Below are positions 1 to 9,691 of a stretch of 64,000 nucleotides of DNA, piece after piece. The number at the start of each line of letters is the position of its first letter. Positions within the stretch are counted from its first letter, which is position 1. Position numbers and translations under genes: made by a program. Source of the DNA: Anaerolineaceae bacterium (GTDB lineage: Bacteria; Chloroflexota; Anaerolineae; Anaerolineales; Anaerolineaceae); assembly GCA_030653365.1 (NCBI GenBank), contig JAURZL010000018.1, positions 186,001-250,000 on the forward strand, in the 5' to 3' direction. Under the pieces are notes generated by a model, which worked only from the letters and a program-made list of their open reading frames with translations, was not told the DNA's origin and did not search any database.

Positions 1-282
1 GAGCGGGATGAGAGCAATGCTGGTTCAGCCAATCCTGAAGACCAACTCAATACTCTTCTAATATTAGCCATTATTTCTGTGGCATTAGGCTTCACCAATC
101 TACTGCCCATTCCTGCGCTGGATGGTGGCAGGTTGATCCTTTTACTTCCTGAAATCTTTTTGCGTAAGAAAGTTCCTGCAAAAGTAGAAAATATAATTAA
201 TATGGTCGGGTTTGCAGCATTAATTGCGTTGATGGTAATCATCACAACCATGGATATTATTAATCCAATTGTTATGCCATAA
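1..282 (+). CDS. Site-2 protease (RseP/M50 family), C-terminal part
   Basis: The frame is open from the first base of the window and ends at TAA 280-282, giving 93 residues of a gene that begins outside. The segment N-L-L-P-I-P-A-L-D-G-G-R (residues 33-44) is the second zinc-binding motif of M50 intramembrane metalloproteases, with Asp41 as the metal ligand; the HExxH motif would lie upstream. Hydrophobic stretches flank the motif (residues 18-31 and about 70-85), as expected for the last membrane segments. The family cleaves transmembrane substrates such as anti-sigma factors. The next gene starts 12 bases downstream on the same strand, so the two may be cotranscribed. Family call is firm; the substrate is unknown. 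Confidence 0.85.
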   Translation, partial: ERDESNAGSANPEDQLNTLLILAIISVALGFTNLLPIPALDGGRLILLLPEIFLRKKVPAKVENIINMVGFAALIALMVIITTMDIINPIVMP

Positions 283-294
283 GGTACTTAATTG

Positions 295-1407
295 ATGACT
301 TCAAAAAGATTAAATTTCAACCAGATTGTTGATTCATTGTTGGACGACGATGCAGAATTTCCAATCTCTTATATTTTGAGTTTGTCAGATATTTTACCTG
401 TTGATCTCGCTTCTCTAAAAAAATCCTGGTCTCTGATTTCCCCCGCCAGAAAAGCACTTCTTATGGAAAATGTTGAAGTTTTTCATGAAACTCAAATTAC
501 ATCGAATTTTGAGGAAGTGGCAACTCTTGCTCTGGACGATATTAATTCAGCAGCCAGAATTAGTGGATTACGGTTATTTTGGGATTATGAAAATTCACAA
601 ATGATAATGAAATTCATCAATATGCTGGAAAGTGATCAGGATATTGGTGTCCGGGCACAGGCAGCAATCACTTTGGGTAAGTATATGTTTCTTGCTGAAA
701 CAGAAGCGATTGATACAAAATACAAAGCCCTTATTGATGAAGTTTTAATAAAGGTTCTACGTTCAAATGAGGATCAGCTGGTACGTCAAAAAGCATTGGA
801 AGCAATTGGCTATTCCAGTCATCCCGAAGTTAAAGAATTTATTCACTTTGCTTACAATTCAGGTAATTACAATTGGATTTCCAGTGCTTTGCAGGCAATT
901 GGAAGATCTGCTGACGAGAATTATGCTTCATTGGTATTGCCCATGTTAGCTCATCCCGATAATCGAATTCAAAAAGAGGCGATTTTTGCAGCGGGTGAAT
1001 TAGAAATTAAATCCGTCAAGAATATGCTCCTGAAAATGGTCCTTGAACTTGAACAGGATGAGATTTTATGGATAGAAGCAGTTTCAGCATTATCTAAAAT
1101 TGGTGGAGATGGCGTTAATGAAGTATTCGAAAGATTATTAGAATCTGCATCAACCGATGAAGAAGAAGATTTCTTGATAGATGCGATTGAAAATTTAAAT
1201 CTCACGAATGATATGTCTTTAGGATTTGATTTAATGGGGTTTAGAGAACCCATTGAGGACTCTCTCAAGGAAATTAGCCTTGAAGACGATGATTTTGATA
1301 TTGATGATTATGGAAAATCCTGGATTGAAGAATTGGAAGATAATTTAGATTCGAGCCTTGAAGATGATTTCGAAGAAGATGATGACGAGGAAGAAGAAGA
1401 TTATTAA
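295..1407 (+). CDS. HEAT-repeat protein with acidic C-terminal tail
   Basis: A 370-residue alpha-helical protein, probably cytoplasmic since no signal peptide or membrane segment is seen. Residues about 80-300 contain repeating helix pairs of HEAT type (for example the stretches around VRAQAAITLGKY, VRQKALEAIG and IQKEAIFAAGELE), a scaffold for protein-protein binding. The last ~60 residues are almost entirely Asp and Glu, ending in a run of acidic residues. A TTG lies directly before the ATG at 295, and I take the ATG as start. It follows the protease gene closely. The partner and function are unknown; the acidic tail could bind basic proteins or nucleic-acid-binding proteins. Confidence 0.8.
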   Translation: MTSKRLNFNQIVDSLLDDDAEFPISYILSLSDILPVDLASLKKSWSLISPARKALLMENVEVFHETQITSNFEEVATLALDDINSAARISGLRLFWDYENSQMIMKFINMLESDQDIGVRAQAAITLGKYMFLAETEAIDTKYKALIDEVLIKVLRSNEDQLVRQKALEAIGYSSHPEVKEFIHFAYNSGNYNWISSALQAIGRSADENYASLVLPMLAHPDNRIQKEAIFAAGELEIKSVKNMLLKMVLELEQDEILWIEAVSALSKIGGDGVNEVFERLLESASTDEEEDFLIDAIENLNLTNDMSLGFDLMGFREPIEDSLKEISLEDDDFDIDDYGKSWIEELEDNLDSSLEDDFEEDDDEEEEDY

Positions 1408-1442
1408 TTTTTCTAATTCAAAGGACAACAGGTTTTGATCGA

Positions 1443-1730
1443 ATGTCAGAGATTGTCAGAATTCATGTAATGATTGAAGGTAGAGTTCAGGGGGTAGGAT
1501 TCAGATTCTTCGCTAAGGAACATGCACTAAAACTTGGATTAACAGGTTGGGTTAGAAATACTTTTGATGGTCAAGTGGAAGCGCAAGCTGAAGGTTCAAA
1601 ACAAAATATTGATATCTGGATCAGTCATCTCCAAAATGGACCTCAATCTGCTTTTGTTACCCATATCAGCAAAGAATGGTTGGAAACGCTAGGGAAATTT
1701 AAGAATTTCCAAATCGTACCTACCTTATAA
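1443..1730 (+). CDS. acyP: Acylphosphatase
   Basis: A 95-residue protein of the usual acylphosphatase length. It carries the family signature G-R-V-Q-G-V-G-F-R at residues 13-21 and G-W-V-R-N at 35-39. The catalytic Arg21 and Asn39 are both present. The enzyme hydrolyses acyl phosphates such as acetyl phosphate and carbamoyl phosphate in the cytoplasm. The gene lies 35 bases after the HEAT-repeat gene on the same strand and converges with uvrB, whose stop is 12 bases away. No hairpin terminator is visible between the two convergent genes. Confidence 0.93.
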   Translation: MSEIVRIHVMIEGRVQGVGFRFFAKEHALKLGLTGWVRNTFDGQVEAQAEGSKQNIDIWISHLQNGPQSAFVTHISKEWLETLGKFKNFQIVPTL

Positions 1731-1742
1731 TCTCGCAGTTGT

Positions 1743-3791
1743 TTAGATCGATTTTTCACCAGAAAGAATTGCTGCTTTTTTCCAGGGTGGAATATCTGCT
1801 TCTTCTGCCCAAATGTTACGTAATTCGTATATTTGATCACGGATAATCGCAGCTTTTTCAAATTCAAGATTCTTTGCTGCATCACGCATTTGTTGTTCCA
1901 AATGTGAGATTGTCCGCTCAATCTCTTTCAAACCCATTTTCCGATCACGGTCCCCTGCTCGATATTCTGCTCTTGCTTCAGCAGCCATCATCGTTGGAGA
2001 TACTCTTTCAGTAAGATCATGAATTGCTTTCATAATGCTGACAGGTTCAATTCCATGTGCAAGATTGTAATTATGTTGTTTTTCTCGACGACGGTAAGTT
2101 TCTTTGATCGCTTTATCCATAGAATCAGTAATTCGATCAGCATACATGATCACCTTTCCATTCACGTGCCGGGCTGCTCGACCGACCGTCTGAATGAGAG
2201 CGGTTGATGATCGTAAAAATCCTTCCTTATCAGCATCCAGAATTGCCACCAACGAGACTTCGGGTAAATCGAGGCCTTCTCGAAGCAGGTTAATTCCTAC
2301 CAAAACATCAAAAATTCCTTTGCGCAAATCCCTTAAGATTCCAATCCGGTCAAGTGTGTCAACTTCTGAGTGCAAATAATGAACCTTGGTTCCAATTTCC
2401 AACAAATAATCCGCCAGATCCTCAGACATGCGTTTGGTCAGAGTTGTCACCAGTACTCTTTGTCCTACCGCAACCCGTTTTTTTATCTCTATCAACAAAT
2501 CATCTATTTGACCTTTTGTCGGACGAACCTCAATTTCAGGATCTATTAAACCTGTAGGACGAATAATTTGCTCTGTAATCAGTTCTGCATGTTCCATCTC
2601 ATAACTTGCTGGGGTGGCGGATGTATAGATGGTATGCCCCATACGCTCTTCGAATTCTTCAAACATCAACGGGCGATTATCCATTGCCGAAGGTAATCGA
2701 AATCCAAAATCAACCAGTGTCCGTTTTCTTGATTGATCGCCTTTATACATCCCACGGATTTGTGGAACTGTCATATGAGACTCATCCAGGAATAATAAGT
2801 AATCACTGGGAAGGTAATCGATTAATGTCCAGGGTGCTGAACCTACAGGCCGTTGATCGAGATGCCGGGAATAATTTTCTACGCCGGAGCAATACCCCGC
2901 CTCTCTTAACATTTCAAGGTCATAACGGGTTCTTTGTTCAATTCGTTGAGCCTCCAGATACATTTCATTATGCTTGAAGTATCTTAATTGCTGTTCTAGT
3001 TCATCTTCGATGTCCTGAATAGATTTTTTCATTTTCTCTTCGTTTGTGATGTAGTGTTTCGCAGGAAAAATTCGAATTGTTTCAGGTTCTTCCACAATTT
3101 CGCCAGTCAATGGATCAACTCTGCTGATTCTCTCTACCTCATCACCAAAAAACGTTACCCGATATGCGTATTTATCTTCATATGCAGGAAATATCTCAAT
3201 CGTATCACCCCGAACTCTAAAAACACCTGCATGTAAATCCATATCATTTCTGGAATACTGACTTTCAATTAAATGCCGTAATAAGGCATTCCGGCGATAT
3301 AAACCACCCAGGTTTATTTCAATCACAGATTTTCCGTAAGCTTCCGGATTTCCCAACCCATAAATACAGGAGACAGAAGCAACAATAATCACATCTTTGC
3401 GAGACATTAACGCGGTTGTCGCTGCCAATCTTAACCGATCAATTTCCTCATTAATATCGGTTTCCTTTTCAATATATAAGTCCTTCCGGGGCACATATGC
3501 TTCCGGTTGGTAATAATCATAATAAGAAACAAAATATTCCACAGCATTCTTTGGGAAAAACTCTTTGAATTCTGCATACAATTGTGCTGCCAGGGTTTTA
3601 TTATGCGCCATAATCAACGCTGGCATTTGCAAACGTTGAATAATATTCGCCATCGTAAAAGTCTTCCCCGTTCCAGTCGCTCCCAATAGCACTTGATGTC
3701 GATATCCATCCGAAACCCCTTTGACAAGCGCTTCAATTGCTTCTGGTTGATCACCCATCGGAATAAATGGAGCTGATAATTCAAAATTCAT
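1743..3791 (-). CDS. uvrB: Excinuclease ABC subunit B
   Basis: A full-length UvrB (682 residues), the helicase-like damage-verification subunit of nucleotide excision repair. Walker A G-A-T-G-T-G-K-T is at residues 37-44. The beta-hairpin region with [15 protein letters not shown] follows at about 90-105, and L-D-E-S-H around 338. The C-terminal UVR motif, which binds UvrC, spans roughly 625-660. It is preceded by mfd on the same strand with a 101-base gap, so transcription-coupled and global repair genes sit together. A perfect 21-bp inverted repeat lies between the predicted -35 and -10 of uvrB, suggesting damage-inducible control. Confidence 0.97.
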   Translation of the reverse strand: MNFELSAPFIPMGDQPEAIEALVKGVSDGYRHQVLLGATGTGKTFTMANIIQRLQMPALIMAHNKTLAAQLYAEFKEFFPKNAVEYFVSYYDYYQPEAYVPRKDLYIEKETDINEEIDRLRLAATTALMSRKDVIIVASVSCIYGLGNPEAYGKSVIEINLGGLYRRNALLRHLIESQYSRNDMDLHAGVFRVRGDTIEIFPAYEDKYAYRVTFFGDEVERISRVDPLTGEIVEEPETIRIFPAKHYITNEEKMKKSIQDIEDELEQQLRYFKHNEMYLEAQRIEQRTRYDLEMLREAGYCSGVENYSRHLDQRPVGSAPWTLIDYLPSDYLLFLDESHMTVPQIRGMYKGDQSRKRTLVDFGFRLPSAMDNRPLMFEEFEERMGHTIYTSATPASYEMEHAELITEQIIRPTGLIDPEIEVRPTKGQIDDLLIEIKKRVAVGQRVLVTTLTKRMSEDLADYLLEIGTKVHYLHSEVDTLDRIGILRDLRKGIFDVLVGINLLREGLDLPEVSLVAILDADKEGFLRSSTALIQTVGRAARHVNGKVIMYADRITDSMDKAIKETYRRREKQHNYNLAHGIEPVSIMKAIHDLTERVSPTMMAAEARAEYRAGDRDRKMGLKEIERTISHLEQQMRDAAKNLEFEKAAIIRDQIYELRNIWAEEADIPPWKKAAILSGEKSI

Positions 3792-3826
3792 AAGAACCTC
3801 AATAATGGAACATTTTATCTATGATT

Positions 3827-3850
3827 ATTATAAACGAATTTTTCGTTTAT
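3827..3850 (-). promoter_or_regulatory. uvrB promoter with palindromic operator (possible SOS box)
   Basis: Reading the minus strand, a TATAAT box (3827-3832) lies 35 bases upstream of the uvrB ATG. The perfect inverted repeat ATAAACGAA-TTT-TTCGTTTAT (3830-3850) covers the -10 and spacer, the classic place for a repressor. UvrB is an SOS gene in many bacteria, so a LexA-like repressor is the natural candidate, but the sequence is not a textbook LexA box of either E. coli or Bacillus type. Confidence 0.5.
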
Positions 3851-3892
3851 CATTAATCAATTGTTGAATCAGACCTGAAATTGATTCAATTC

Positions 3893-6800
3893 CTAAGACA
3901 GTTCAGGAATGAACTCACCCAGTTGGTTAAGGATGAGAATCATCATATCCTGCCAATTCTCACCATATTTTCGGAATGCAAACCAATAGCTATCCTTACC
4001 ACTTCGAACAAAATTGCCCGGAATTGGTAGCTCCCGTAAAATTTGTTTATTTGTTTGGGATGGGTATCGTAATACCATCTGATCACTTTCCATTCCCAAG
4101 GAAGACAACCCTGCTTTTTCTGCCAGAATCTTTACCTTAATCTGAAAGATGAGATTCTTCACTTCCTCCGGTATGGGCCCAAAACGATCCTCAAATTCAT
4201 TATTCAAGGCATCCAGGGCTTCCAATGTCTCAATCTCAGCAATTCTTCGATATAAACTCAATCTCATGCGTTGATCAGTGATGTAATCGATTGGTAGACC
4301 AATGGTCAAAGGTAAATCGACAGCAACTGGCATTCTAATATGTTTAATTTTCTGTAATTCAGACACCGGTAGATCATGATCTGATGATTTTAATTTCTTT
4401 ACTGACTGGGCTAACAAGCGCGTATATAAGTGGTACCCCACAGAAGCAATCGCTCCGTGTTGTCTTGTCCCCAGCAATTCTCCTGCTCCCCTCATCTCCA
4501 AATCACGCATAGCAATGGAGTAACCAGATCCCAGTTGGGTGTATTCTGCTATAGTTTCCAACCGTTCCTGTCCATCCAGGGTAGGTTGTTTCTTCCGGTG
4601 TCTGAAGAAATATGCATACGCTCGTTGAGCCCCGCGACCAACTCTACCTCTCAATTGATACAATTGCGCTAATCCAAATGCATCTCCCCGGTCAACGATT
4701 AATGTATTGGCGTTGGGAATATCGAGTCCTGACTCGATGATTGATGTACATAACAATACATCAATATCACCATTATTAAATGATTGCATTACCCTCGAAA
4801 GTTCACCTTCATTCATCTGTCCATGACCAATATCAATTCTTGCTTCAGGGACCAATTTATTTAAATGTGATTTCATGGCAGCAATCGTTTGAACACGATT
4901 ATGAACAAAGAAAACCTGTCCACCACGCTCCAATTCTCTGAGAATCGCCTGACGTACTAATGATGGTGAGTAAGGTCCTATATGAGTAACAACTGGTTGT
5001 CTTTCTGCAGGTGGCGTATTGATAATTGAAATATCCCGGACACCCGTTAATGCCATATATAGTGTCCTGGGAATAGGTGTTGCTGTTAGTGTAAGTACAT
5101 CCAGTTCTGTTCTAAGTCGCTTGAAGAATTCTTTATGAGAAACACCAAAGCGTTGTTCTTCATCGATAATCACCAAGCCTATATCTTTAAAAGCGATATC
5201 CTTCGACAATAGACGATGAGTTCCGATAACAATATCAATCTCCCCAAAAGCCATTTTTAAAACAATTTCATCTTGTTCTTTATGTGAACGGAAGCGTGAA
5301 AGCATTTCGACATTAACTGGAAAAGGAGCTAATCTCTCACGAAATGTTTCATAATGTTGTTGCGCCAATACGGTCGTTGGAACCAAAATGGCTACTTGTT
5401 TCCCATCCATTACTGCTTTAAAAGCAGCTCGTAAAGCAACTTCTGTTTTACCATAGCCAACATCGCCACACAAAAGGCGATCCATTGGGCGAATGGATTC
5501 CATATCTGTTTTAACTTCAACAATGGCTTTCTTTTGATCTTCAGTCTCAATATATGGGAACGAAGCTTCTAATTCCTGTTGCCAGACTGTATCAGCGCTG
5601 AAACTAGTTCCAACGGCTAATTTCCGGCGTGCATAAAGTTCCAGAAGCTCCTTAGCAATTTCCTGTACAGCTTCCCGAACTTTCGTTTTGGCATTCGTCC
5701 ATTCCTGGGTGCCCAATCTTGTTGGAGAAGGAGCAGAACCGTCAGGACCAACATATCTGCCGAGACGATCCGCTTGATGGATAGGCACAAAGAGTTGATC
5801 ACCCCCATCATATTCAACGCATAAAAATTCCCTCTCCATACCTTCCAGAAAGCGTTGCACCAATCCAATAAATTTTCCGATACCAAAATCAACATGGACA
5901 ACCCAATCACCAACCTGCAAATCTGAATAATCCACCTCAGGAGAATGAACAACAGGTCTTGGCCGTTTTCTGGGCTGAGGACGATCCCAGCCAAAAATTT
6001 CACTATCTGTGATTAGCAAATGCTTCTCTTCACCAGTTTGATTTCTTAATACCCATCCTTCCGAAAGACTTCCCTCAATAAAACTGGGCTGTTTTTTCTG
6101 GCATTGGTGCTCGCTCCATAAACTTTTAATCCTATTTAATTGTCTTGAAACAATTACGCTGTTAACACCAACCGTACATTTTTCTTCTAAATAATCCAAA
6201 AATGTTTTTATTCTTCCCCCAAAGCGCTCACCGTGGGAAAAAGTTTTTTCAAATAATGGGGATTCCTCTGAAAAACCAAATCCAAAATCAATCCAGGGAT
6301 GAACCGATAAAACATCTTCGATCTCTGACCAGGGTAAATAGGGAAGGGGAAAATCCGGATTTATAATGCCTTCTGTTATCGAATCCATTCTAAACCGAAC
6401 AGCTTGCTCCTCAATATCATTGGCAATCGTCCGGATCAGTTCTTTATCATCCAGAATAACAAGCGCTTTTTTGGGTAAGTAATCCAATAAAGAAGCAGGA
6501 AACGGATAAAGCAAAGGGATTGAAAATTCATTCAAATTTTGAGTTTCAATCCCAAGTTGTTGAGCTTTTGAAAGTAATACCTCACTTGCCGGAGAAATTG
6601 TAAATCCCTCAATTAATCTTAATGTTCTTTGCGTAGCAGGATCAAATTGCCGGATTGATTCAATCTCATTCCCAAAAAAATCAATCCTGACTGGATACTG
6701 GTCAGCGACTGACCAGATATCCAACAAACCACCCCTTCTCGAAAAGAAGCCTGGTTCAATTACTATTTCGCTGGATTGATATCCATTTTCCACCCATTCT

Positions 6801-7279
6801 TTCACCAGCTCTTCCTGTTTAATTAATTGCCCAACCTTTACAGTTCTGATTGCTTTAAGAAAATCTCTTCTGGGTATCGTTCGGGTCATTAATCCACGAA
6901 CAGTAGTGATGATTATTGTAGATTGATCGGGCTGTTTTGAACCTGGCAAATGATAATTTGCTAAAAACGTCAAAGTTTGAAGGCGATCACGTCTGGTTAA
7001 GGAACCCCAGGCAGCATTTTCATAAAAAGTGGGAGAAGGTTCAGGAAATAGAATTATCCCATCCGTTTTCATCCAAAAACCGAGCTCATCAGCAATTGCA
7101 ATCGCTTGATCCATCCGTTCAACGATAAAAACAATTGGTCTATCTAATGTATTTTTTAAAGAAGCCAACATGGGCAGTCGAACAGATCGAATCAAACCCA
7201 AGGCATTATGTGTTGAACTGGTTTCGATGAGATCAATCAGACTTTTGAAATCTGGATGATTTTGGATTGCTTCTAACAT
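3893..7279 (-). CDS. mfd: Transcription-repair coupling factor
   Basis: An 1128-residue Mfd, the translocase that removes RNA polymerase stalled at lesions and recruits UvrA. The N-terminal ~300 residues resemble the UvrB damage-binding region. The RNA-polymerase-interacting CarD-like domain begins near VGDWVVHVDFGIGKFIGL. The translocase part has Walker A G-D-V-G-Y-G-K-T, a D-E-E-Q box, and motif VI-like QLRGRVGRG. A C-terminal TRCF domain follows. The start codon is 3 bases from the pth stop upstream, so pth-mfd form an operon. Length and domain order are normal. Confidence 0.97.
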   Translation of the reverse strand: MLEAIQNHPDFKSLIDLIETSSTHNALGLIRSVRLPMLASLKNTLDRPIVFIVERMDQAIAIADELGFWMKTDGIILFPEPSPTFYENAAWGSLTRRDRLQTLTFLANYHLPGSKQPDQSTIIITTVRGLMTRTIPRRDFLKAIRTVKVGQLIKQEELVKEWVENGYQSSEIVIEPGFFSRRGGLLDIWSVADQYPVRIDFFGNEIESIRQFDPATQRTLRLIEGFTISPASEVLLSKAQQLGIETQNLNEFSIPLLYPFPASLLDYLPKKALVILDDKELIRTIANDIEEQAVRFRMDSITEGIINPDFPLPYLPWSEIEDVLSVHPWIDFGFGFSEESPLFEKTFSHGERFGGRIKTFLDYLEEKCTVGVNSVIVSRQLNRIKSLWSEHQCQKKQPSFIEGSLSEGWVLRNQTGEEKHLLITDSEIFGWDRPQPRKRPRPVVHSPEVDYSDLQVGDWVVHVDFGIGKFIGLVQRFLEGMEREFLCVEYDGGDQLFVPIHQADRLGRYVGPDGSAPSPTRLGTQEWTNAKTKVREAVQEIAKELLELYARRKLAVGTSFSADTVWQQELEASFPYIETEDQKKAIVEVKTDMESIRPMDRLLCGDVGYGKTEVALRAAFKAVMDGKQVAILVPTTVLAQQHYETFRERLAPFPVNVEMLSRFRSHKEQDEIVLKMAFGEIDIVIGTHRLLSKDIAFKDIGLVIIDEEQRFGVSHKEFFKRLRTELDVLTLTATPIPRTLYMALTGVRDISIINTPPAERQPVVTHIGPYSPSLVRQAILRELERGGQVFFVHNRVQTIAAMKSHLNKLVPEARIDIGHGQMNEGELSRVMQSFNNGDIDVLLCTSIIESGLDIPNANTLIVDRGDAFGLAQLYQLRGRVGRGAQRAYAYFFRHRKKQPTLDGQERLETIAEYTQLGSGYSIAMRDLEMRGAGELLGTRQHGAIASVGYHLYTRLLAQSVKKLKSSDHDLPVSELQKIKHIRMPVAVDLPLTIGLPIDYITDQRMRLSLYRRIAEIETLEALDALNNEFEDRFGPIPEEVKNLIFQIKVKILAEKAGLSSLGMESDQMVLRYPSQTNKQILRELPIPGNFVRSGKDSYWFAFRKYGENWQDMMILILNQLGEFIPELS

Positions 7280-7282
7280 GGA

Positions 7283-7936
7283 TTATTTATCACCATTATT
7301 TTCGCCATTGAATTTATTCATGGCAATTTCTATTCCTGATTCCATGATCGCGAATACAGCTTTGGATACTGTTTCAAACAAAAAGGACAACTCTTTCTCT
7401 TCCTGTTTGGGAAAGTTCTGAAGAACATAGTCAGCAGGATCCATCCGGCCTGAAGGTCTCCCAATACCGATGCGTACGCGATTAAATTGCTGTGAACCTA
7501 ATTGTTGAATGATCGATGCTATTCCTTTTTGTCCTCCAGCACCCCCACCTGGTCTTAATCGGATTGATAGTGATGGTAAATCTAAATCATCATGAATAAC
7601 GATCAAATTCTCCAAATCCACTTTATAAAAACGAACCAGGCTGGATACTGCCGTTCCTGAAAGGTTCATAAAGGTTTGAGGTTTTACCAGGATCACTTTT
7701 TTATTGTTCCATTTACCCTCCAAAACAACAGATTTAGATTTGACCTTAATATTGGTAAATCCCAATTCTTTGGCTATCGCATTAATTGCCATAAAACCTA
7801 CATTGTGGCGATTATTCTGATATTCTTTTCCTGGATTCCCTAAACCAGCGATCAGGAAAGTGATCTGATTTTGATCCTGATCAGATAGGTTAATTTTTGT
7901 TTTTTTAAAAAAATCAAATATTTTGCGGTCTACCAT
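7283..7936 (-). CDS. pth: Peptidyl-tRNA hydrolase
   Basis: A 217-residue Pth, which recycles peptidyl-tRNA released from stalled ribosomes. The motif G-L-G-N-P-G is at residues 31-36 and N-N-R-H-N-V-G-F follows, giving catalytic His44 and the supporting Asn34; H-D-D-L-D-L-P is near 116. The protein has about 24 extra, mostly polar N-terminal residues compared with the E. coli enzyme. No in-frame ATG lies just before the conserved domain, so the extension is probably real. It heads the pth-mfd operon and follows the membrane-anchored protein gene by 4 bases. Confidence 0.95.
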   Translation of the reverse strand: MVDRKIFDFFKKTKINLSDQDQNQITFLIAGLGNPGKEYQNNRHNVGFMAINAIAKELGFTNIKVKSKSVVLEGKWNNKKVILVKPQTFMNLSGTAVSSLVRFYKVDLENLIVIHDDLDLPSLSIRLRPGGGAGGQKGIASIIQQLGSQQFNRVRIGIGRPSGRMDPADYVLQNFPKQEEKELSFLFETVSKAVFAIMESGIEIAMNKFNGENNGDK

Positions 7937-7940
7937 TTTT

Positions 7941-8576
7941 TTATCCCAATTTTCTTCTTCGAATGATGATAAAAAGAGCTATCACAAATAAAAATAAAAC
8001 TCCCAAAATTGCACCTTGAATTACCGTCATAATAAATTGTGATTGGGTGACAATCATCTCATTTGGCGGGATTGGAGTCGGAAAAGGTTTTTTTGTTGGG
8101 GTTGGCACAATTTCTATTGACTCTCCGGAGGTAGGTAAAATTTTCGTTTCATCGGAAGAATCAGTTTTAATTGGATCAAAAGGAGTGTAATTTCTTACAC
8201 TCAAATTTTCGATAATGGTTTCCTGTTGCCTGCCATTTTCATAAAAAGCTAAAACCTTAATTTGATAGGTTCCATCAGCAATTGTTGAAGTATCCCAATT
8301 TGCCAGAAGATCATCCACAATGGGTGAATCAATTTGATTAATCAAAAACCAACTTTGTAATTGAGATTCTTGATAGCGAAAACTGATCTCAGCTTTTTGA
8401 AAACCAGTTCCGGTAACGGTTCCAACAATTTGAACACTACCCTGAATGAAATCACCATTTTTCGGGGTCTGAATTCTGACCAAATCCAATTGCGGAATAG
8501 GAGAGAACCACCCACCAACGAAGGAAATTACCCATAAAATTAATAAATATACTTGCATAACATTTAATTTTAACAT
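7941..8576 (-). CDS. Cell-surface protein with Ig-like domain and C-terminal membrane anchor
   Basis: A 211-residue protein of unknown function. I choose the ATG at 8576 because the hydrophobic N-terminal segment (signal peptide or anchor, residues about 6-22) starts there; the frame stays open up to a start at 8627. Residues about 30-130 form a beta-rich domain of the bacterial Ig type (pattern P-x-N-G-D-F-I-x-G-x-V-x-I-x-G). A Pro/Thr-rich linker follows. The C-terminus is one membrane helix followed by I-I-R-R-R-K-L-G, a positive-inside anchor. It precedes pth in the same direction. Likely an extracytoplasmic domain tethered to the membrane. Confidence 0.65.
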   Translation of the reverse strand: MLKLNVMQVYLLILWVISFVGGWFSPIPQLDLVRIQTPKNGDFIQGSVQIVGTVTGTGFQKAEISFRYQESQLQSWFLINQIDSPIVDDLLANWDTSTIADGTYQIKVLAFYENGRQQETIIENLSVRNYTPFDPIKTDSSDETKILPTSGESIEIVPTPTKKPFPTPIPPNEMIVTQSQFIMTVIQGAILGVLFLFVIALFIIIRRRKLG

Positions 8577-8763
8577 GAAGAAATTATTCAAGCAAACTTT
8601 TCTTTTAATGCCTTCTGCGTTGACCAAAAGATAAACGGAATTAGATAATCTTTGACAAACAAATAAAGCATATCGAAGCTTTTCTTACATCTTTTCTTGA
8701 TCAAAAAGGCAGATCAGACGAGATTTCAGAGGAATTTTCCTTTCTCCTTTCCTTTGCATCGTG

Positions 8764-8776
8764 TATAATCATTAAA
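8764..8776 (+). promoter_or_regulatory. Extended -10 promoter giving a nearly leaderless transcript
   Basis: The sequence TGTATAAT (extended -10, TATAAT 8764-8769) ends only 7 bases before the ATG at 8777. A transcript starting 6-8 bases after the -10 would have no room for a ribosome binding site, so the mRNA should be leaderless. Confidence 0.5.
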
Positions 8777-9283
8777 ATGAGTGAATTTGATTTTAACAAA
8801 ACGCAAACAGAGTCTGAAACAGCTGTTCCTTCTGTGAAAACCTCTGAAAACAAAGGCAAATTGATAGGAATTATCATTGCTATTGTGGTTCTGTTGGCGT
8901 TAATTATCTTTTCACTAGTCAGTTTATTTAGAGCTGACCTGGAAACGACTTCAAAAGTACGAGACATCTTTATCATTATCATGGCTCTCGAATCATTACT
9001 TTTGGGTGTAGCATTGATTATCCTCATTGTTCAAATCGCAATATTGATTAATGTCCTTAGGAATGAGATTAAACCGATATTGGATACAACAAATGAAACT
9101 GTCAATCATTTACGTGGAACAACAACTTTCTTGAGTAATAACCTTGTTGAACCCGTAATGAAAATGAATGAATATTCCGCTGGGTTAAAAAGATTTGTTG
9201 ATTTGATAAACCCATCAACAAAACACCGAAAATCAAAAACAAATACTGTAAATTATGAAGGAAAGGAGAAAACAAATGTCTAG
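8777..9283 (+). CDS. Membrane protein, DUF948-like
   Basis: A 168-residue protein with two predicted membrane helices (about residues 27-50 and 66-90) followed by a polar, probably coiled C-terminal region containing N-x-L-R-N-E-I-K-P-I-L-D-T-T-N-E-T-V. That pattern recalls DUF948/general-stress proteins, in which a short anchor precedes an amphipathic helix. The ATG sits right behind a TATAAT box. The stop overlaps the start of the next gene by 8 bases (ATGTCTAG), so translation is coupled. The two products probably act together at the envelope. Confidence 0.7.
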   Translation: MSEFDFNKTQTESETAVPSVKTSENKGKLIGIIIAIVVLLALIIFSLVSLFRADLETTSKVRDIFIIIMALESLLLGVALIILIVQIAILINVLRNEIKPILDTTNETVNHLRGTTTFLSNNLVEPVMKMNEYSAGLKRFVDLINPSTKHRKSKTNTVNYEGKEKTNV

Positions 9284-9638
9284 TCGAGATGAATTTGGAG
9301 CTTTCTTAATCGGATTTTTAGTGGGAGGTTTAACTGGTGCTGTAGCATCGCTTTTACTCGCCCCTCAATCAGGTGAAGAAACACGAACTGTTATAAAAGA
9401 ACGTGCGATCGAATTGCGTGATAAAGCTAGCGAAACTGCTGAAGAAGTTTACGCAAAGGCAGAAGAAGCAGCCAATGATGCAGTTAAACGAGCAGAAACA
9501 TTATTGAAAGAAGCAAAAACAAAAGCTACAGAAGCAAAAGAAAAGGGGCAGCAACTGTACGAAGAACAAAAAACAAAACTCAGCAAGAAAATCACCGCTG
9601 AAACATCCTCAGATGGCCCTGTTGAAGTAGAACTATAA
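9276..9638 (+). CDS. YtxH-domain envelope stress protein
   Basis: A 120-residue protein with the YtxH (GvpP-like) signature: a Gly-rich hydrophobic segment F-L-I-G-F-L-V-G-G-L-T-G-A-V-A-S-L-L-L-A, then A-P-Q-S-G-E-E-T-R, then a long Ala/Glu/Lys-rich amphipathic helix. The start is the ATG at 9276 with GAAAGGAG eight bases upstream. An ATG at 9255 is also in frame, but the Shine-Dalgarno lies after it. It overlaps the preceding gene by 8 bases. Family members are stress-associated membrane proteins of unclear mechanism. Confidence 0.8.
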   Translation: MSSRDEFGAFLIGFLVGGLTGAVASLLLAPQSGEETRTVIKERAIELRDKASETAEEVYAKAEEAANDAVKRAETLLKEAKTKATEAKEKGQQLYEEQKTKLSKKITAETSSDGPVEVEL

Positions 9639-9654
9639 TCAGTTCAAGATGAAT

Positions 9655-9691
9655 AAAATACCGGATTGCTTTGTCGCACCCGGTATTTTTT
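9655..9691. terminator. Bidirectional intrinsic terminator
   Basis: The stem AAAATACCGG (9655-9664) pairs with CCGGTATTTT (9679-9688), followed by further T on the plus strand. It lies between the convergent ytxH-like gene and nnr, and can serve both. Confidence 0.8.

Noticed and set aside
969..1268. 99-codon minus-strand frame inside the HEAT-repeat gene
   Set aside because: Antisense shadow of a well-supported coding region.
5617..6003. 128-codon minus-strand frame inside mfd
   Set aside because: Same strand but a different frame from mfd, within conserved mfd sequence, so a shadow.
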